Origin: Armatimonadetes bacterium UBA5419
GTDB taxonomy: Bacteria; Armatimonadota; UBA10988
Reading direction: 5' to 3'
Assembly (NCBI GenBank): GCA_002409445.1
Contig: DHNJ01000247.1
Coordinates: forward strand, 9,007-39,268
Length of the DNA stretch: 30,262 bases
Shown here: one piece after another, positions 24,025 to 30,262 of the stretch
How the letters are laid out: every line of letters begins with the position of its first letter
Position numbering within the stretch: position 1 is the first letter of the stretch
Position numbers and translations under genes: made by a program
Notes under the pieces: generated by a model
What the model was told of the DNA's origin: nothing
Database searches by the model: none
Seen by the model: the letters and a program-made list of their open reading frames with translations, nothing else

Positions 24025-24049
24025 GCGAGAGCGGCTGGCCCACTCTCGC
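24025..24049 (+). terminator. Hairpin between acpP and fabF (possible attenuator)
   Basis: GCGAGAG (24025-24031) and CTCTCGC (24043-24049) form a perfect 7-bp stem around an 11-nt loop, beginning two bases after the acpP stop and 16 nt before the fabF ATG. There is no T-run. Partial termination or mRNA protection here would keep ACP, normally far more abundant, above FabF. Confidence 0.38.
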
Positions 24050-24065
24050 CCCAAGAGGTGCCGCG

Positions 24066-25292
24066 ATGCGCCGTGTGGTGATCTCCGGCCTGGGCGCGGT
24101 CAGCAGCCTGGGCCACGACATACCCGCCCACCTAGACGCCCTGCAGACCGGACGCTCGGGCACCAGTCTGATCTCCTCCTTCGATGCCGACTGGCTGTAC
24201 ACCAAGGTCGGCGCCGAGGCCGGTGAGATCGACTTCGACCGCGCCGTGTCTCGCTCGGAGCAGCGCCACCTCGATCGTCATTCGTTGTTGGCGCTCTATG
24301 CGGCCGCCGAGGCTGTCGAGGACGCCGCGTTCGATGCGAGCCAGGACGGGCCCCGCTGCGGGGTCATCCTGGGGACGGGCATGGGGCCGGGCGAGACGAT
24401 TGACTCGGCGATTGCCGGCGTCCATCTGGAGCAGCGGAAGCCCCGCCCGACGACGATCCCGCGCTGCATGTTCAACGCGCCGACAGGTCATCTGTCGATC
24501 AAGTACGGTCTGCGCGGCCCGAGCCAGATGATCGTCACCGCCTGTGCCTCCTCGGCCCATGCGCTGGGCCAGGCCTTCGAGTTCATCCGACGTGGCCAGG
24601 CCGACGCCTTCCTCGCCGGCGGCACCGAGACCTTCCCCCCGCGTGCGCTGATGGCCGCCTGGGACACTTTGCGCGTGATGTCGACGGCCAACGACCGGCC
24701 GGAGGCGGCGAGCCGCCCCTTCTCGGCCGACCGCGACGGGTTCGTGATGGGCGAGGCGGCGGCCGTGCTGGTGCTCGAGAGCGAAGAGCGGGCCAAGGCA
24801 CGCGGCGCGCGTATCTACGCCGAGATCACCGGTGTTGGCCTCAGCTCGGACGCGCACCATATCACCCAGCCGCAGACTGACGGCCTTGAGCTGGCCATGC
24901 GCAATGCGCTCGCCGACGCGCGACTGCAGCCGGAGGACGTTGACTACATCAACGCCCACGGCACGGCCACGCCGATCAACGACCCGCTGGAGACCGCGGC
25001 AATCAAGAGCGTCTTCGGCGACCACGCCCGGCGGCTGGCGGTTAGCTCGACCAAGTCGGCTCACGGCCACACCATCGGCGCGGCCGGCGCGTTGGAGACG
25101 GTCGCCACAGTGCTCGGCATGCACCACGGCTTCCTGCCCGCGACGCTGAACCTGCACGAGCCCGACCCCGAGTGCGACCTGGACTACGTGCCGCTCGAGC
25201 CGCGCGCGGCCAGCTTCAATGTCGCGCTGAGCAACTCGTTCGCCTTCGGCGGGCACAACGTCACCCTGGCCTTCCGCCGCTACCGTGGCTGA
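24066..25292 (+). CDS. fabF: Beta-ketoacyl-ACP synthase II FabF
   Basis: FabF condenses malonyl-ACP with acyl-ACP to extend fatty acids. At 408 aa the length is standard. The catalytic triad is complete: C160 in VTACASSAHA, H298 in NAHGTATPINDPLE and H333 in STKSAHGHTIGAAGALE, with K330 beside it. The gatekeeper region and C-terminal SNSFAFGGHNVTLAF are intact. ATG at 24066 has AGAGG 8 nt upstream. It follows acpP by 42 nt and overlaps the downstream Nudix gene by 8 bp. The other fatty-acid genes (fabD, fabG, fabH) are not in the window, so this acpP-fabF unit is separate from a full cluster. Confidence 0.95.
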   Translation: MRRVVISGLGAVSSLGHDIPAHLDALQTGRSGTSLISSFDADWLYTKVGAEAGEIDFDRAVSRSEQRHLDRHSLLALYAAAEAVEDAAFDASQDGPRCGVILGTGMGPGETIDSAIAGVHLEQRKPRPTTIPRCMFNAPTGHLSIKYGLRGPSQMIVTACASSAHALGQAFEFIRRGQADAFLAGGTETFPPRALMAAWDTLRVMSTANDRPEAASRPFSADRDGFVMGEAAAVLVLESEERAKARGARIYAEITGVGLSSDAHHITQPQTDGLELAMRNALADARLQPEDVDYINAHGTATPINDPLETAAIKSVFGDHARRLAVSSTKSAHGHTIGAAGALETVATVLGMHHGFLPATLNLHEPDPECDLDYVPLEPRAASFNVALSNSFAFGGHNVTLAFRRYRG

Positions 25293-25713
25293 GCCCCGGC
25301 GCCTGCCGGCGGCCGCGGGCGGGGTGCTGCTGCAAGCGGGACGCGTGCTCCTGCTGCACAACCGGCTCAACGGCGAGTGGCGCTTGCCCAAGGGCCGGAT
25401 CGACCGTGGCGAGACTCCGCTGCAAGCCGCGCTGCGCGAGGTCACCGAGGAGACGGGCTTCACCCAGCTTGAGGCTGGCGCCGACCTGGGCACACGGAGC
25501 ATCGAGTACCACTTGGATAACGGGCTGGTCCGCCGCGAGCTGACCTACTACGTCATGACCCTGCGCGGTTACAGCCGTCGGGCGCGGACGCGGCGTGATG
25601 CGCAGCGTTTCGGGCTGAGCTGGCTAGGCGTCGACGAAGCGCTGGAGCGGCTGACTTTCGAGGTCGAGCGGCTCGTGCTGCGCGCGGCGCTGGCGGCTGA
25701 CGACGCCGACTAG
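25285..25713 (+). CDS. Nudix hydrolase
   Basis: The 142-aa protein hydrolyses a nucleoside diphosphate linked to another moiety. The Nudix box is perfect at 37-59: GRIDRGE, seven residues, REVTEETGF, supplying the metal-binding glutamates at 52, 55 and 56. It is a short single-domain form with an N-terminal AAAGGVLLQAGRVLLLHN strand pair, and could be a MutT/ADP-ribose or diadenosine-polyphosphate type; the substrate is not evident. The GTG start at 25285 overlaps the fabF end by 8 bp, so it is probably translated from the same mRNA. No link to fatty acids is implied. Its stop overlaps that of the convergent QueD-like gene (CTAG). Confidence 0.9.
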   Translation: MAEPRRLPAAAGGVLLQAGRVLLLHNRLNGEWRLPKGRIDRGETPLQAALREVTEETGFTQLEAGADLGTRSIEYHLDNGLVRRELTYYVMTLRGYSRRARTRRDAQRFGLSWLGVDEALERLTFEVERLVLRAALAADDAD

Positions 25714-26201
25714 TCTGCCTCGACCTCGGCCCAAGACGAGCTCGTCTCCCAGAGCCGCACGCGCCGCACGACCAGGCCCGCGGGCAGCGGGTAGGCCGCG
25801 CCGGTGGCTGGGTCGATGACGGTCTCACCCCGTTCCAGGCGCGTCTGCACGTGCTCAAAGATCTGCCGGGCGAGCACCTCGGTCGTCGGGTCCTCGTCCT
25901 CGTAGATGATGATTCGCCCGCCCGGCCCGCCGTACGCCTCGTTCAGCGCGGCGAAGCCCGGGTCGTTGCGGTGGATGCACATGGCGTGGTCGAACCGGTC
26001 AAGGAACTCCAGCACGGCGACCTTGAGTGCCTTGAAGTCGACGACCATGTCCTGTTGGGTCAGCCCGCGGGCCTCGATGACGACCTCGACCCGGCGGGTG
26101 TGCCCGTGCGGGAACCGGCATCGGTCGGGGTGCTTGCTCAGCATGTGGCCGCTTTCGACCTCGAATGTCTTGGCTACGCGGTAGACAAACCCGGGCATCA
26201 T
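25710..26201 (-). CDS. 6-pyruvoyl-tetrahydropterin synthase/QueD family protein
   Basis: This T-fold enzyme of 163 aa acts on 7,8-dihydroneopterin triphosphate, either as QueD (6-carboxytetrahydropterin, for queuosine-type deazapurines) or as PTPS. Zinc ligands H19, H32 and H34 are seen in SGHMLSK and FPHGH. The catalytic cysteine is C28 in HPDRCRFPHGH, with D71-H72 in RFDHAM. MVVDFKAL (D55) and PTTEVLARQIFEHV are the usual later motifs, and E152 near the C-terminus (LWETSSSWAEV) would bind the pterin. It is longer than E. coli QueD, mainly through about 20 residues between DHAM and PTTE. Start: ATG at 26201, with GGAGG 9 nt upstream; ATG at 26198 and GTG at 26204 are alternatives. No queC, queE or folE neighbours are present, so pathway assignment is uncertain. 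Confidence 0.88.
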   Translation of the reverse strand: MMPGFVYRVAKTFEVESGHMLSKHPDRCRFPHGHTRRVEVVIEARGLTQQDMVVDFKALKVAVLEFLDRFDHAMCIHRNDPGFAALNEAYGGPGGRIIIYEDEDPTTEVLARQIFEHVQTRLERGETVIDPATGAAYPLPAGLVVRRVRLWETSSSWAEVEAD

Positions 26202-26263
26202 CACCTTCCCCCTCCAGGCTAAGCGCGATCCCGGGTAGTGGCAACAGCCTGAGGGCCTGGCGG

Positions 26264-26269
26264 TACAAT
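26264..26269 (+). promoter_or_regulatory. Possible -10 element for the DUF1349-like/mutL unit
   Basis: TACAAT matches 5 of 6 bases of the -10 consensus and lies 21 nt before the ATG at 26291, with start near 26276. The hexamer 17 nt upstream (GCAACA) is a weak -35. It is in the 89-nt gap between the divergent QueD-like gene and this unit. Confidence 0.42.
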
Positions 26270-26290
26270 GGAGGCAGGGACGGAGGTGTC

Positions 26291-26902
26291 ATGATGCTGA
26301 TGACCAGTGCGATGCGGACTCTGGCGCTGACGGTGGGGGCGAATGGCCTGCCGGGCGAGTGGACCAGCGGCGACATCGGCCAGGTGGGGAGCGCGGGGGC
26401 GTCGAGCGAGGAGACCGGGCGCTGGGTCGTCAGCGGTTCGGGCAGCGACATCTGGGGCACCGCCGACTCCTTCCAGTTTGCGTACCACGAGCTGAGCGGC
26501 GACGGCGTGCTGACCGCGCGCATCGAGAAGCTGGAGGCGACGGACGAGTGGGCCAAGGCGGGCCTGATGGTCCGCGGCTCAGCCGACCCGGGCGCGGCGA
26601 TGTGCATGCTGGTGGCAACGCCGCTGCATGGGGTGGTGGTGCAGTACCGGCCCTGGCCGGGCGGCGGCTGTGAGGGCAACGAGCGCTGGCAGATGGTTGA
26701 CCCGCCCCAGTGGCTACGGCTGACCCGCGCGGGCGCGACGTTGACCGCCGACCGCTCCGATGACGGCCAGACCTGGGTCCGCGTGCACCGCACCTACATC
26801 ACCATGCCTGATCCGGTGCTGATCGGCTTCTGTGTAACCGCGCACGACAACGGCAAGACCGCTCTGGCTGTGTTTACCGACGTGACCTTGGAAAGCGCCT
26901 AA
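26291..26902 (+). CDS. DUF1349-like concanavalin-A-type beta-sandwich protein
   Basis: The 203-aa product looks like a single DUF1349-type sandwich, a lectin/LamG-like fold often found attached to secreted glycosidases. Typical segments are SGSGSDIWGTADSFQFAYHELSG, VLTARIEKLEATDEWAKAGLMVRGS, VQYRPWPGG, WLRLTRAGATLTADRSDDGQTW and PVLIGFCVTAHDN. Substrate-binding residues cannot be named. ATG at 26291 is preferred because GGAGG lies 6 nt upstream. The first about 20 residues (MMLMTSAMRTLALTVGANG) are only weakly hydrophobic and make a poor signal peptide, so export is uncertain. mutL starts 10 nt after its stop, so the two are probably co-transcribed, although a shared function is unlikely. Confidence 0.82.
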   Translation: MMLMTSAMRTLALTVGANGLPGEWTSGDIGQVGSAGASSEETGRWVVSGSGSDIWGTADSFQFAYHELSGDGVLTARIEKLEATDEWAKAGLMVRGSADPGAAMCMLVATPLHGVVVQYRPWPGGGCEGNERWQMVDPPQWLRLTRAGATLTADRSDDGQTWVRVHRTYITMPDPVLIGFCVTAHDNGKTALAVFTDVTLESA

Positions 26903-26912
26903 GGCCCGCACC

Positions 26913-28688
26913 GTGAGTAGGAGCACTACCGACTCGACGGAGCTGGCGCCGCGTATCGCGGTGCTGGAGCCGGTCATCGCCAACCAGATCGCCGCGGGCG
27001 AGGTGGTTGAGCGGCCGGCCTCGGTGGTCAAGGAACTGGTCGAGAACGCGCTGGACGCCGGCGCGACGCGCATTGAGGTTGCCGTGACGGACGGTGGCCG
27101 GCAGATGGTCCGCGTCCGCGACAACGGCTATGGGATGGGCGAGCAGGACGCGATCCTCTGCCTCCAGCGCCACGCGACCTCGAAGATCCGCACGCCGGAG
27201 GACCTGCACCAGATTGCCACCTTGGGCTTTCGCGGCGAGGCCTTGCCGAGCATCGCCTCGGTCAGTGAACTGCGCCTGGTGACCCGGCAGGAGGGCGCGG
27301 AGCACGGGCACCAGGTGCTCGTCGAGGGTGGGGCGGTGACGGGTTTCGAGAAGGTCGGCTGCCCGGTCGGCACCGACATCACCGTGCGCAATCTGTTCTT
27401 CAACGTGCCCGCGCGGCTCAAGTTTCTCAAGACCGCGGGCACCGAGATGGAGCACATTACGACGCACATGACGGCCTTTGCGCTGCTGCACCACAACGTG
27501 GCCTTCCGGCTGGAGCACAACGGGCGTCAGGTGCTCTCGGCGCCGGCCTGTGAGGACCTACGCGACGCGGTGGCGCGGGTCTGGGGGCCGGACATCGCGC
27601 GCGAAATGATCTCGGTGCGGCTGGAGCAGGAGCCGCTGCGGATCATCGGTGAGGTCGGCAAGCCGTCAGTGGCGCGGCCCAACCGCAACCATCAACTGTT
27701 CTTCGTCAATGGCCGGCCGGTCCGCAACCGCGCGCTCGGTTACTCGATCCACGAGGCTTACCACACGCTGCTGACCCAAGGCCGGCATGCGGTGGCGGTG
27801 ATCAACATCGAGTTGGACCCGCGTCTGGTGGACGTCAACGTGCACCCGGCCAAGCACGAGGTGCGCTTCACCCGCGAATGGGACGTGGCCAACGCGGTGC
27901 GCCGGGCGATCCGCAATGCACTCGAGTCGGCGCATCTGCTGAGCCGTGACCCGGGCCTGGTCGACCGGACCATGGCGGCGCAGGCGGCGGCGGTAGCGCC
28001 GGCGACCGGTGCAACCGCGACCGGCGAGAACGTGCAGCCGCAGCTGGACTTGTTCAGCGAGGAGACGGTGGCGTCGCTGACGCCGGCGGGCGAGGCCGGG
28101 CACAGGCTGCCGCTGTACTGCCGCCCGCTGGGCCAGATCAACCAGACCTACATCGTCTGCGACACGCACGACGGCATGCTGATCATCGACCAGCACGCGC
28201 TGCACGAACGGATCATCTACGAGCAATTGGCTGCCGCCGAGCAGGCGCGTCAGACCGACATGCAGCTGCTGGCGGTGCCGCAGACGCTGACGGTGTCGGC
28301 GCGGGAGACGCAGGCGATCGAGCAGAACCTCGAACAGCTAGCGCAGATCGGCTTCCAACTCGAGCCGTTCGGCCGCGACACCTTCCTCATTCGTGCGGTG
28401 CCGGCGATGCTGTCCCACCAGAATCACGAGCGCATTTTGCGTGACGTCGTCGACGATCTCGTGGCCCATGGCAGCCCGCGCAGCTACCGTGCAGCGCGCG
28501 ACCTGGTGCTGCGGACAATGGCCTGCAAGGCGGCAATCAAAGCTGGCGACGCGCTGGCACCCGAGGAGATGGAGGGGCTGTTGGCGCAGATGCGTGGCAG
28601 CCAACTGCCGTTCCACTGCAACCATGGGCGGCCAACGATGTTCGCCGTGCCGTTGGACCTGCTGGAACGTCGCTTCGCGCGGAAGTAG
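26913..28688 (+). CDS. mutL: DNA mismatch repair protein MutL (endonuclease type)
   Basis: MutL links MutS mismatch recognition to strand removal. The N-terminal GHKL ATPase has E41 and N45 in ELVENALDAGA, DNGYGM (70-75), RHATSKI (86-92) and GFRGEAL (105-111). A linker of about 340-400 precedes the dimerisation/nuclease domain. The endonuclease motif DQHALHERIIYE (426-437) matches DQHA-x2-E-x4-E, with ACKAAIK (537-543) and CNHGRPT (569-575), indicating a nicking-competent MutL as in bacteria without MutH. QLLAVP (451-456) resembles the beta-clamp contact of B. subtilis MutL, and QLDLF (377-381) in the linker is a second clamp-like motif. GTG at 26913 is the start; length 591 aa. No mutS is in the window. 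Confidence 0.97.
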   Translation: MSRSTTDSTELAPRIAVLEPVIANQIAAGEVVERPASVVKELVENALDAGATRIEVAVTDGGRQMVRVRDNGYGMGEQDAILCLQRHATSKIRTPEDLHQIATLGFRGEALPSIASVSELRLVTRQEGAEHGHQVLVEGGAVTGFEKVGCPVGTDITVRNLFFNVPARLKFLKTAGTEMEHITTHMTAFALLHHNVAFRLEHNGRQVLSAPACEDLRDAVARVWGPDIAREMISVRLEQEPLRIIGEVGKPSVARPNRNHQLFFVNGRPVRNRALGYSIHEAYHTLLTQGRHAVAVINIELDPRLVDVNVHPAKHEVRFTREWDVANAVRRAIRNALESAHLLSRDPGLVDRTMAAQAAAVAPATGATATGENVQPQLDLFSEETVASLTPAGEAGHRLPLYCRPLGQINQTYIVCDTHDGMLIIDQHALHERIIYEQLAAAEQARQTDMQLLAVPQTLTVSARETQAIEQNLEQLAQIGFQLEPFGRDTFLIRAVPAMLSHQNHERILRDVVDDLVAHGSPRSYRAARDLVLRTMACKAAIKAGDALAPEEMEGLLAQMRGSQLPFHCNHGRPTMFAVPLDLLERRFARK

Positions 28689-28691
28689 CCG

Positions 28692-30143
28692 CTAGCCGGC
28701 GAGCAGGCCGGCGAGCGTCACCAGCGGCGTGCCGAACGGCCAACTCAGCACGATGGTGCCGGCCAACGTCGCCCAGAGCACCCACCTGGTCCACGGGCTG
28801 AGTTGGATCGCGGGCTTCTCCTCGGCTGCCGGCTGCATGTACATCAGCACAATCAGCCGGAAGTAGTAGTAGACCGAGATGATGCTGCAGAGGATGCCGA
28901 CGACCGCGGCGAGGACCTGGCCCGCGCGGACGGCGGAGGCGAAGAGCAGGAACTTGCCGACGAAGCCAGAGAACGGCGGGATACCGGCCATGGCGATGAG
29001 GGCGACGGCCAGGCAGAGGGCCGCCAGCGGCTGGCGTTTGCCCAGACCGCTCAACTCTTCGATGTTCAGGCGGTCGTTGCTGTCGCCGCAGGCCACCAGC
29101 ACGACGGTGAAGGCCGCCACGCTGAGGAAGGTGTAGAGCAGCGAGTAGTACAGCAGACCCTGTAGCCCCATCTGGCTGGCCGACATAACACCGAGGGCGA
29201 GGTAGCCCGCGTGGGCGATGGAGGAGAAGGCGAGGAGGCGCTTGATGTTGGTCTGGGTCAGCGCGGCGAGGTTGCCGACGAGCATGGTGACCACCGCCAG
29301 GACGGCGAGGACCGGCTGCCACTCGGTGCTGAGCGGCTCGGCGGCGAAGACCAGGACGCGCCAGAGGGCGGCGAAGCCCGCGATCTTGGGCCCGACCGAC
29401 ATGAACGTGGTGACCACGGTCGGTGAGCCGTCGTAGACGTCGGGTGCCCACATGTGGAACGGGACGAGGGCGACCTTGAAGCCCAGGCCGATGGTCAGCA
29501 GGGCGAGGCCGACGCGCATGTAGCCGGCATGGTACTGGCTGGCTTCGAGGCTGGTGTTGATGCCCAGCAGGTCGAGGGTCCCGGTCGACCCGTAGACCAT
29601 GGCCATACCGTAGACGGTGAAGCCGGTGGCGAAGGCGCCGAGCAGGAGGTACTTGAGGGCCGCCTCGTTGGAGCTCAGGGCGCGGCGACCGGCCATCGCG
29701 GCCATGATGTACAGCGCGACGGACATCAACTCGAGGCCGATGAAGATGATGATCAGGTGCCCGGCCGCAGCCATTAGACACATGCCGAGGCAGCAGAGCA
29801 GCAGGAGCGGGTACAGCTCGAAGTGTTGGGCGCCGAGTTCGCGGAAGTGCCGCGCGGCAAGTGCTACGGTGAGAGCGGTGGCAAGCACGAGGACCAGGCC
29901 GAACCAGATCGCCACAGCGTCGGTGCGCAGCATGCCGCCAAAGCTGGTCTCGACCGATGACAAAGCCGTCAGCGCGAAGGTTAGGGCGGTCACGGCTAGG
30001 AGGACGAGGGTCAGCCGCGGCAGGCTGCGCTGGACGCGGCGGCCGGGGACGGCGGTGAGGATCAGCGTGAGCAGCCCACTGACGCCGAGGACTAAGAACG
30101 GCAGGAAGTGGAACAGCCGGATATCAGGGATCTGGTAGGTCAT
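28692..30143 (-). CDS. nuoN: NADH-quinone oxidoreductase subunit N (complex I)
   Basis: NuoN is one of the antiporter-like proton-pumping membrane subunits of complex I. The 483-aa protein is almost wholly hydrophobic, with about 14 membrane segments. Key pumping residues are visible: E138 in FIGLELMSVALY, K164 in AALKYLLLGAFATGF, K223 in GLGFKVALVPFHMWAPDVYDG, and a further lysine in TNIKRLLAFSSIAHAGYL. The ATG at 30143 has GAGGAG 7 nt upstream; an in-frame extension of 26 basic residues further upstream is noncoding in character. It starts 10 nt after the stop of the upstream gene, as expected in a nuo operon (L-M-N order), and ends the operon, converging with mutL after a 3-nt gap. This indicates aerobic or anaerobic respiration. 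Confidence 0.95.
   Translation of the reverse strand: MTYQIPDIRLFHFLPFLVLGVSGLLTLILTAVPGRRVQRSLPRLTLVLLAVTALTFALTALSSVETSFGGMLRTDAVAIWFGLVLVLATALTVALAARHFRELGAQHFELYPLLLLCCLGMCLMAAAGHLIIIFIGLELMSVALYIMAAMAGRRALSSNEAALKYLLLGAFATGFTVYGMAMVYGSTGTLDLLGINTSLEASQYHAGYMRVGLALLTIGLGFKVALVPFHMWAPDVYDGSPTVVTTFMSVGPKIAGFAALWRVLVFAAEPLSTEWQPVLAVLAVVTMLVGNLAALTQTNIKRLLAFSSIAHAGYLALGVMSASQMGLQGLLYYSLLYTFLSVAAFTVVLVACGDSNDRLNIEELSGLGKRQPLAALCLAVALIAMAGIPPFSGFVGKFLLFASAVRAGQVLAAVVGILCSIISVYYYFRLIVLMYMQPAAEEKPAIQLSPWTRWVLWATLAGTIVLSWPFGTPLVTLAGLLAG
28695..28712. terminator. GCCGGC hairpin at the mutL/nuoN convergent junction
   Basis: GCCGGC-GAGCAG-GCCGGC gives a 6-bp stem with a 6-nt loop, just after the mutL stop and inside the last codons of nuoN. 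There is no T-run, so it is at most a weak terminator for mutL; the palindromic arms could also be chance in GC-rich sequence. Confidence 0.25.
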
Positions 30144-30153
30144 CGACTGCTCC

Positions 30154-30262
30154 TCACTGCATAGGCGCCGCGACGGCCGGAGCGGCCGACCCGGCCTCGG
30201 CTGGTGTCGGCGCGGGGACAACCGCCGCCGGCGCTGGCTGCGTCGCCGCGGGGGCGGTCAGC
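30154..30262 (-). CDS. Ala/Pro-rich C-terminal tail of an upstream complex I gene, probably nuoM (cut by window edge)
   Basis: Only the last 35 full codons are present, ending in A-A-P-M-Q and TGA at 30154-30156. The frame is open to the window edge and consists almost wholly of Ala, Pro, Thr and Val (TQPAPAAVVPAPTPAEAG), which is low-complexity and carries no family motif. The link to NuoM is from position: it ends 10 nt before nuoN on the same strand, and nuoM precedes nuoN in nearly all nuo operons. A soluble Ala/Pro-rich tail after the last membrane segment would be an unusual addition for NuoM. It could also be the end of a different protein inserted in the operon. Confidence 0.6.
   Translation of the reverse strand, partial: LTAPAATQPAPAAVVPAPTPAEAGSAAPAVAAPMQ

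Noticed and set aside
24132..25502. 456-codon antisense frame across fabF
   Set aside because: fabF is unmistakable on the other strand with all catalytic residues; the antisense product is Arg/Val/Gly-rich without motifs.

Overview
The window is a gene-dense, strongly GC-rich bacterial chromosome segment with 24 genes (two cut by the window edges), short gaps, many GTG or TTG starts and several 4-8 nt overlaps between genes. No phage, insertion sequence, tRNA, rRNA or CRISPR was seen. It mixes core genes (rpoD, dnaG, galT, acyl carrier protein, fabF, mutL, nuoN) with secreted carbohydrate-active proteins and GalR/LacI-type repressors. That points to a free-living, polysaccharide-using respiratory heterotroph from a poorly sampled lineage. 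An Armatimonadota-, Hydrogenedentes- or planctomycete-like origin would fit the style, but the sequence does not prove it.

Left block (1-9454, all minus strand; transcription runs from high to low coordinates): a secreted GH127-like (DUF1680) enzyme, two tandem LacI-family paralogues, a large secreted Gly/Met-rich protein of unknown function, then the dnaG-rpoD pair. A 13-bp-stem hairpin separates the Gly/Met protein from dnaG. An AT-richer promoter island with an exact sigma-54-type match lies between dnaG and rpoD.

Central block (9547-14492): a large plus-strand protein that looks like an uncharacterised TIM-barrel glycosidase, convergent with a minus-strand pair for a lipoprotein solute-binding protein and a fused double-length ABC permease. 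The transporter ATPase is not in the window.

Plus-strand operon (14614-19592): two small hypothetical proteins, a secreted GH2/Gas1-like glycosidase with duplicated C-terminal beta-sandwich modules, a secreted beta-helix protein, and a GrpB protein with an extra N-terminal domain. Gaps are 3-15 nt or a GTGA overlap, so co-expression is likely. A convergent minus-strand gene encodes a propeller/clan-GH-A/discoidin-like enzyme, with galT upstream of it.

Right block (23663-30262): a sigma-70 promoter drives acyl carrier protein, fabF and a Nudix hydrolase, convergent with a QueD/PTPS-family gene. Next come a DUF1349-like protein and mutL (plus strand), then nuoN and the tail of an upstream gene, probably nuoM (minus strand).

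Together the accessory genes suggest sensing (LacI pair), extracellular breakdown (GH127-like, GH2-like, GH-A, beta-helix, the unknown barrel), uptake (ABC pair) and sugar-phosphate handling (GalT). The substrate cannot be read from sequence alone. The most promising unknowns are the 718-aa putative glycosidase, the 14614-19592 operon with its two small proteins, and the Gly/Met-rich secreted protein.
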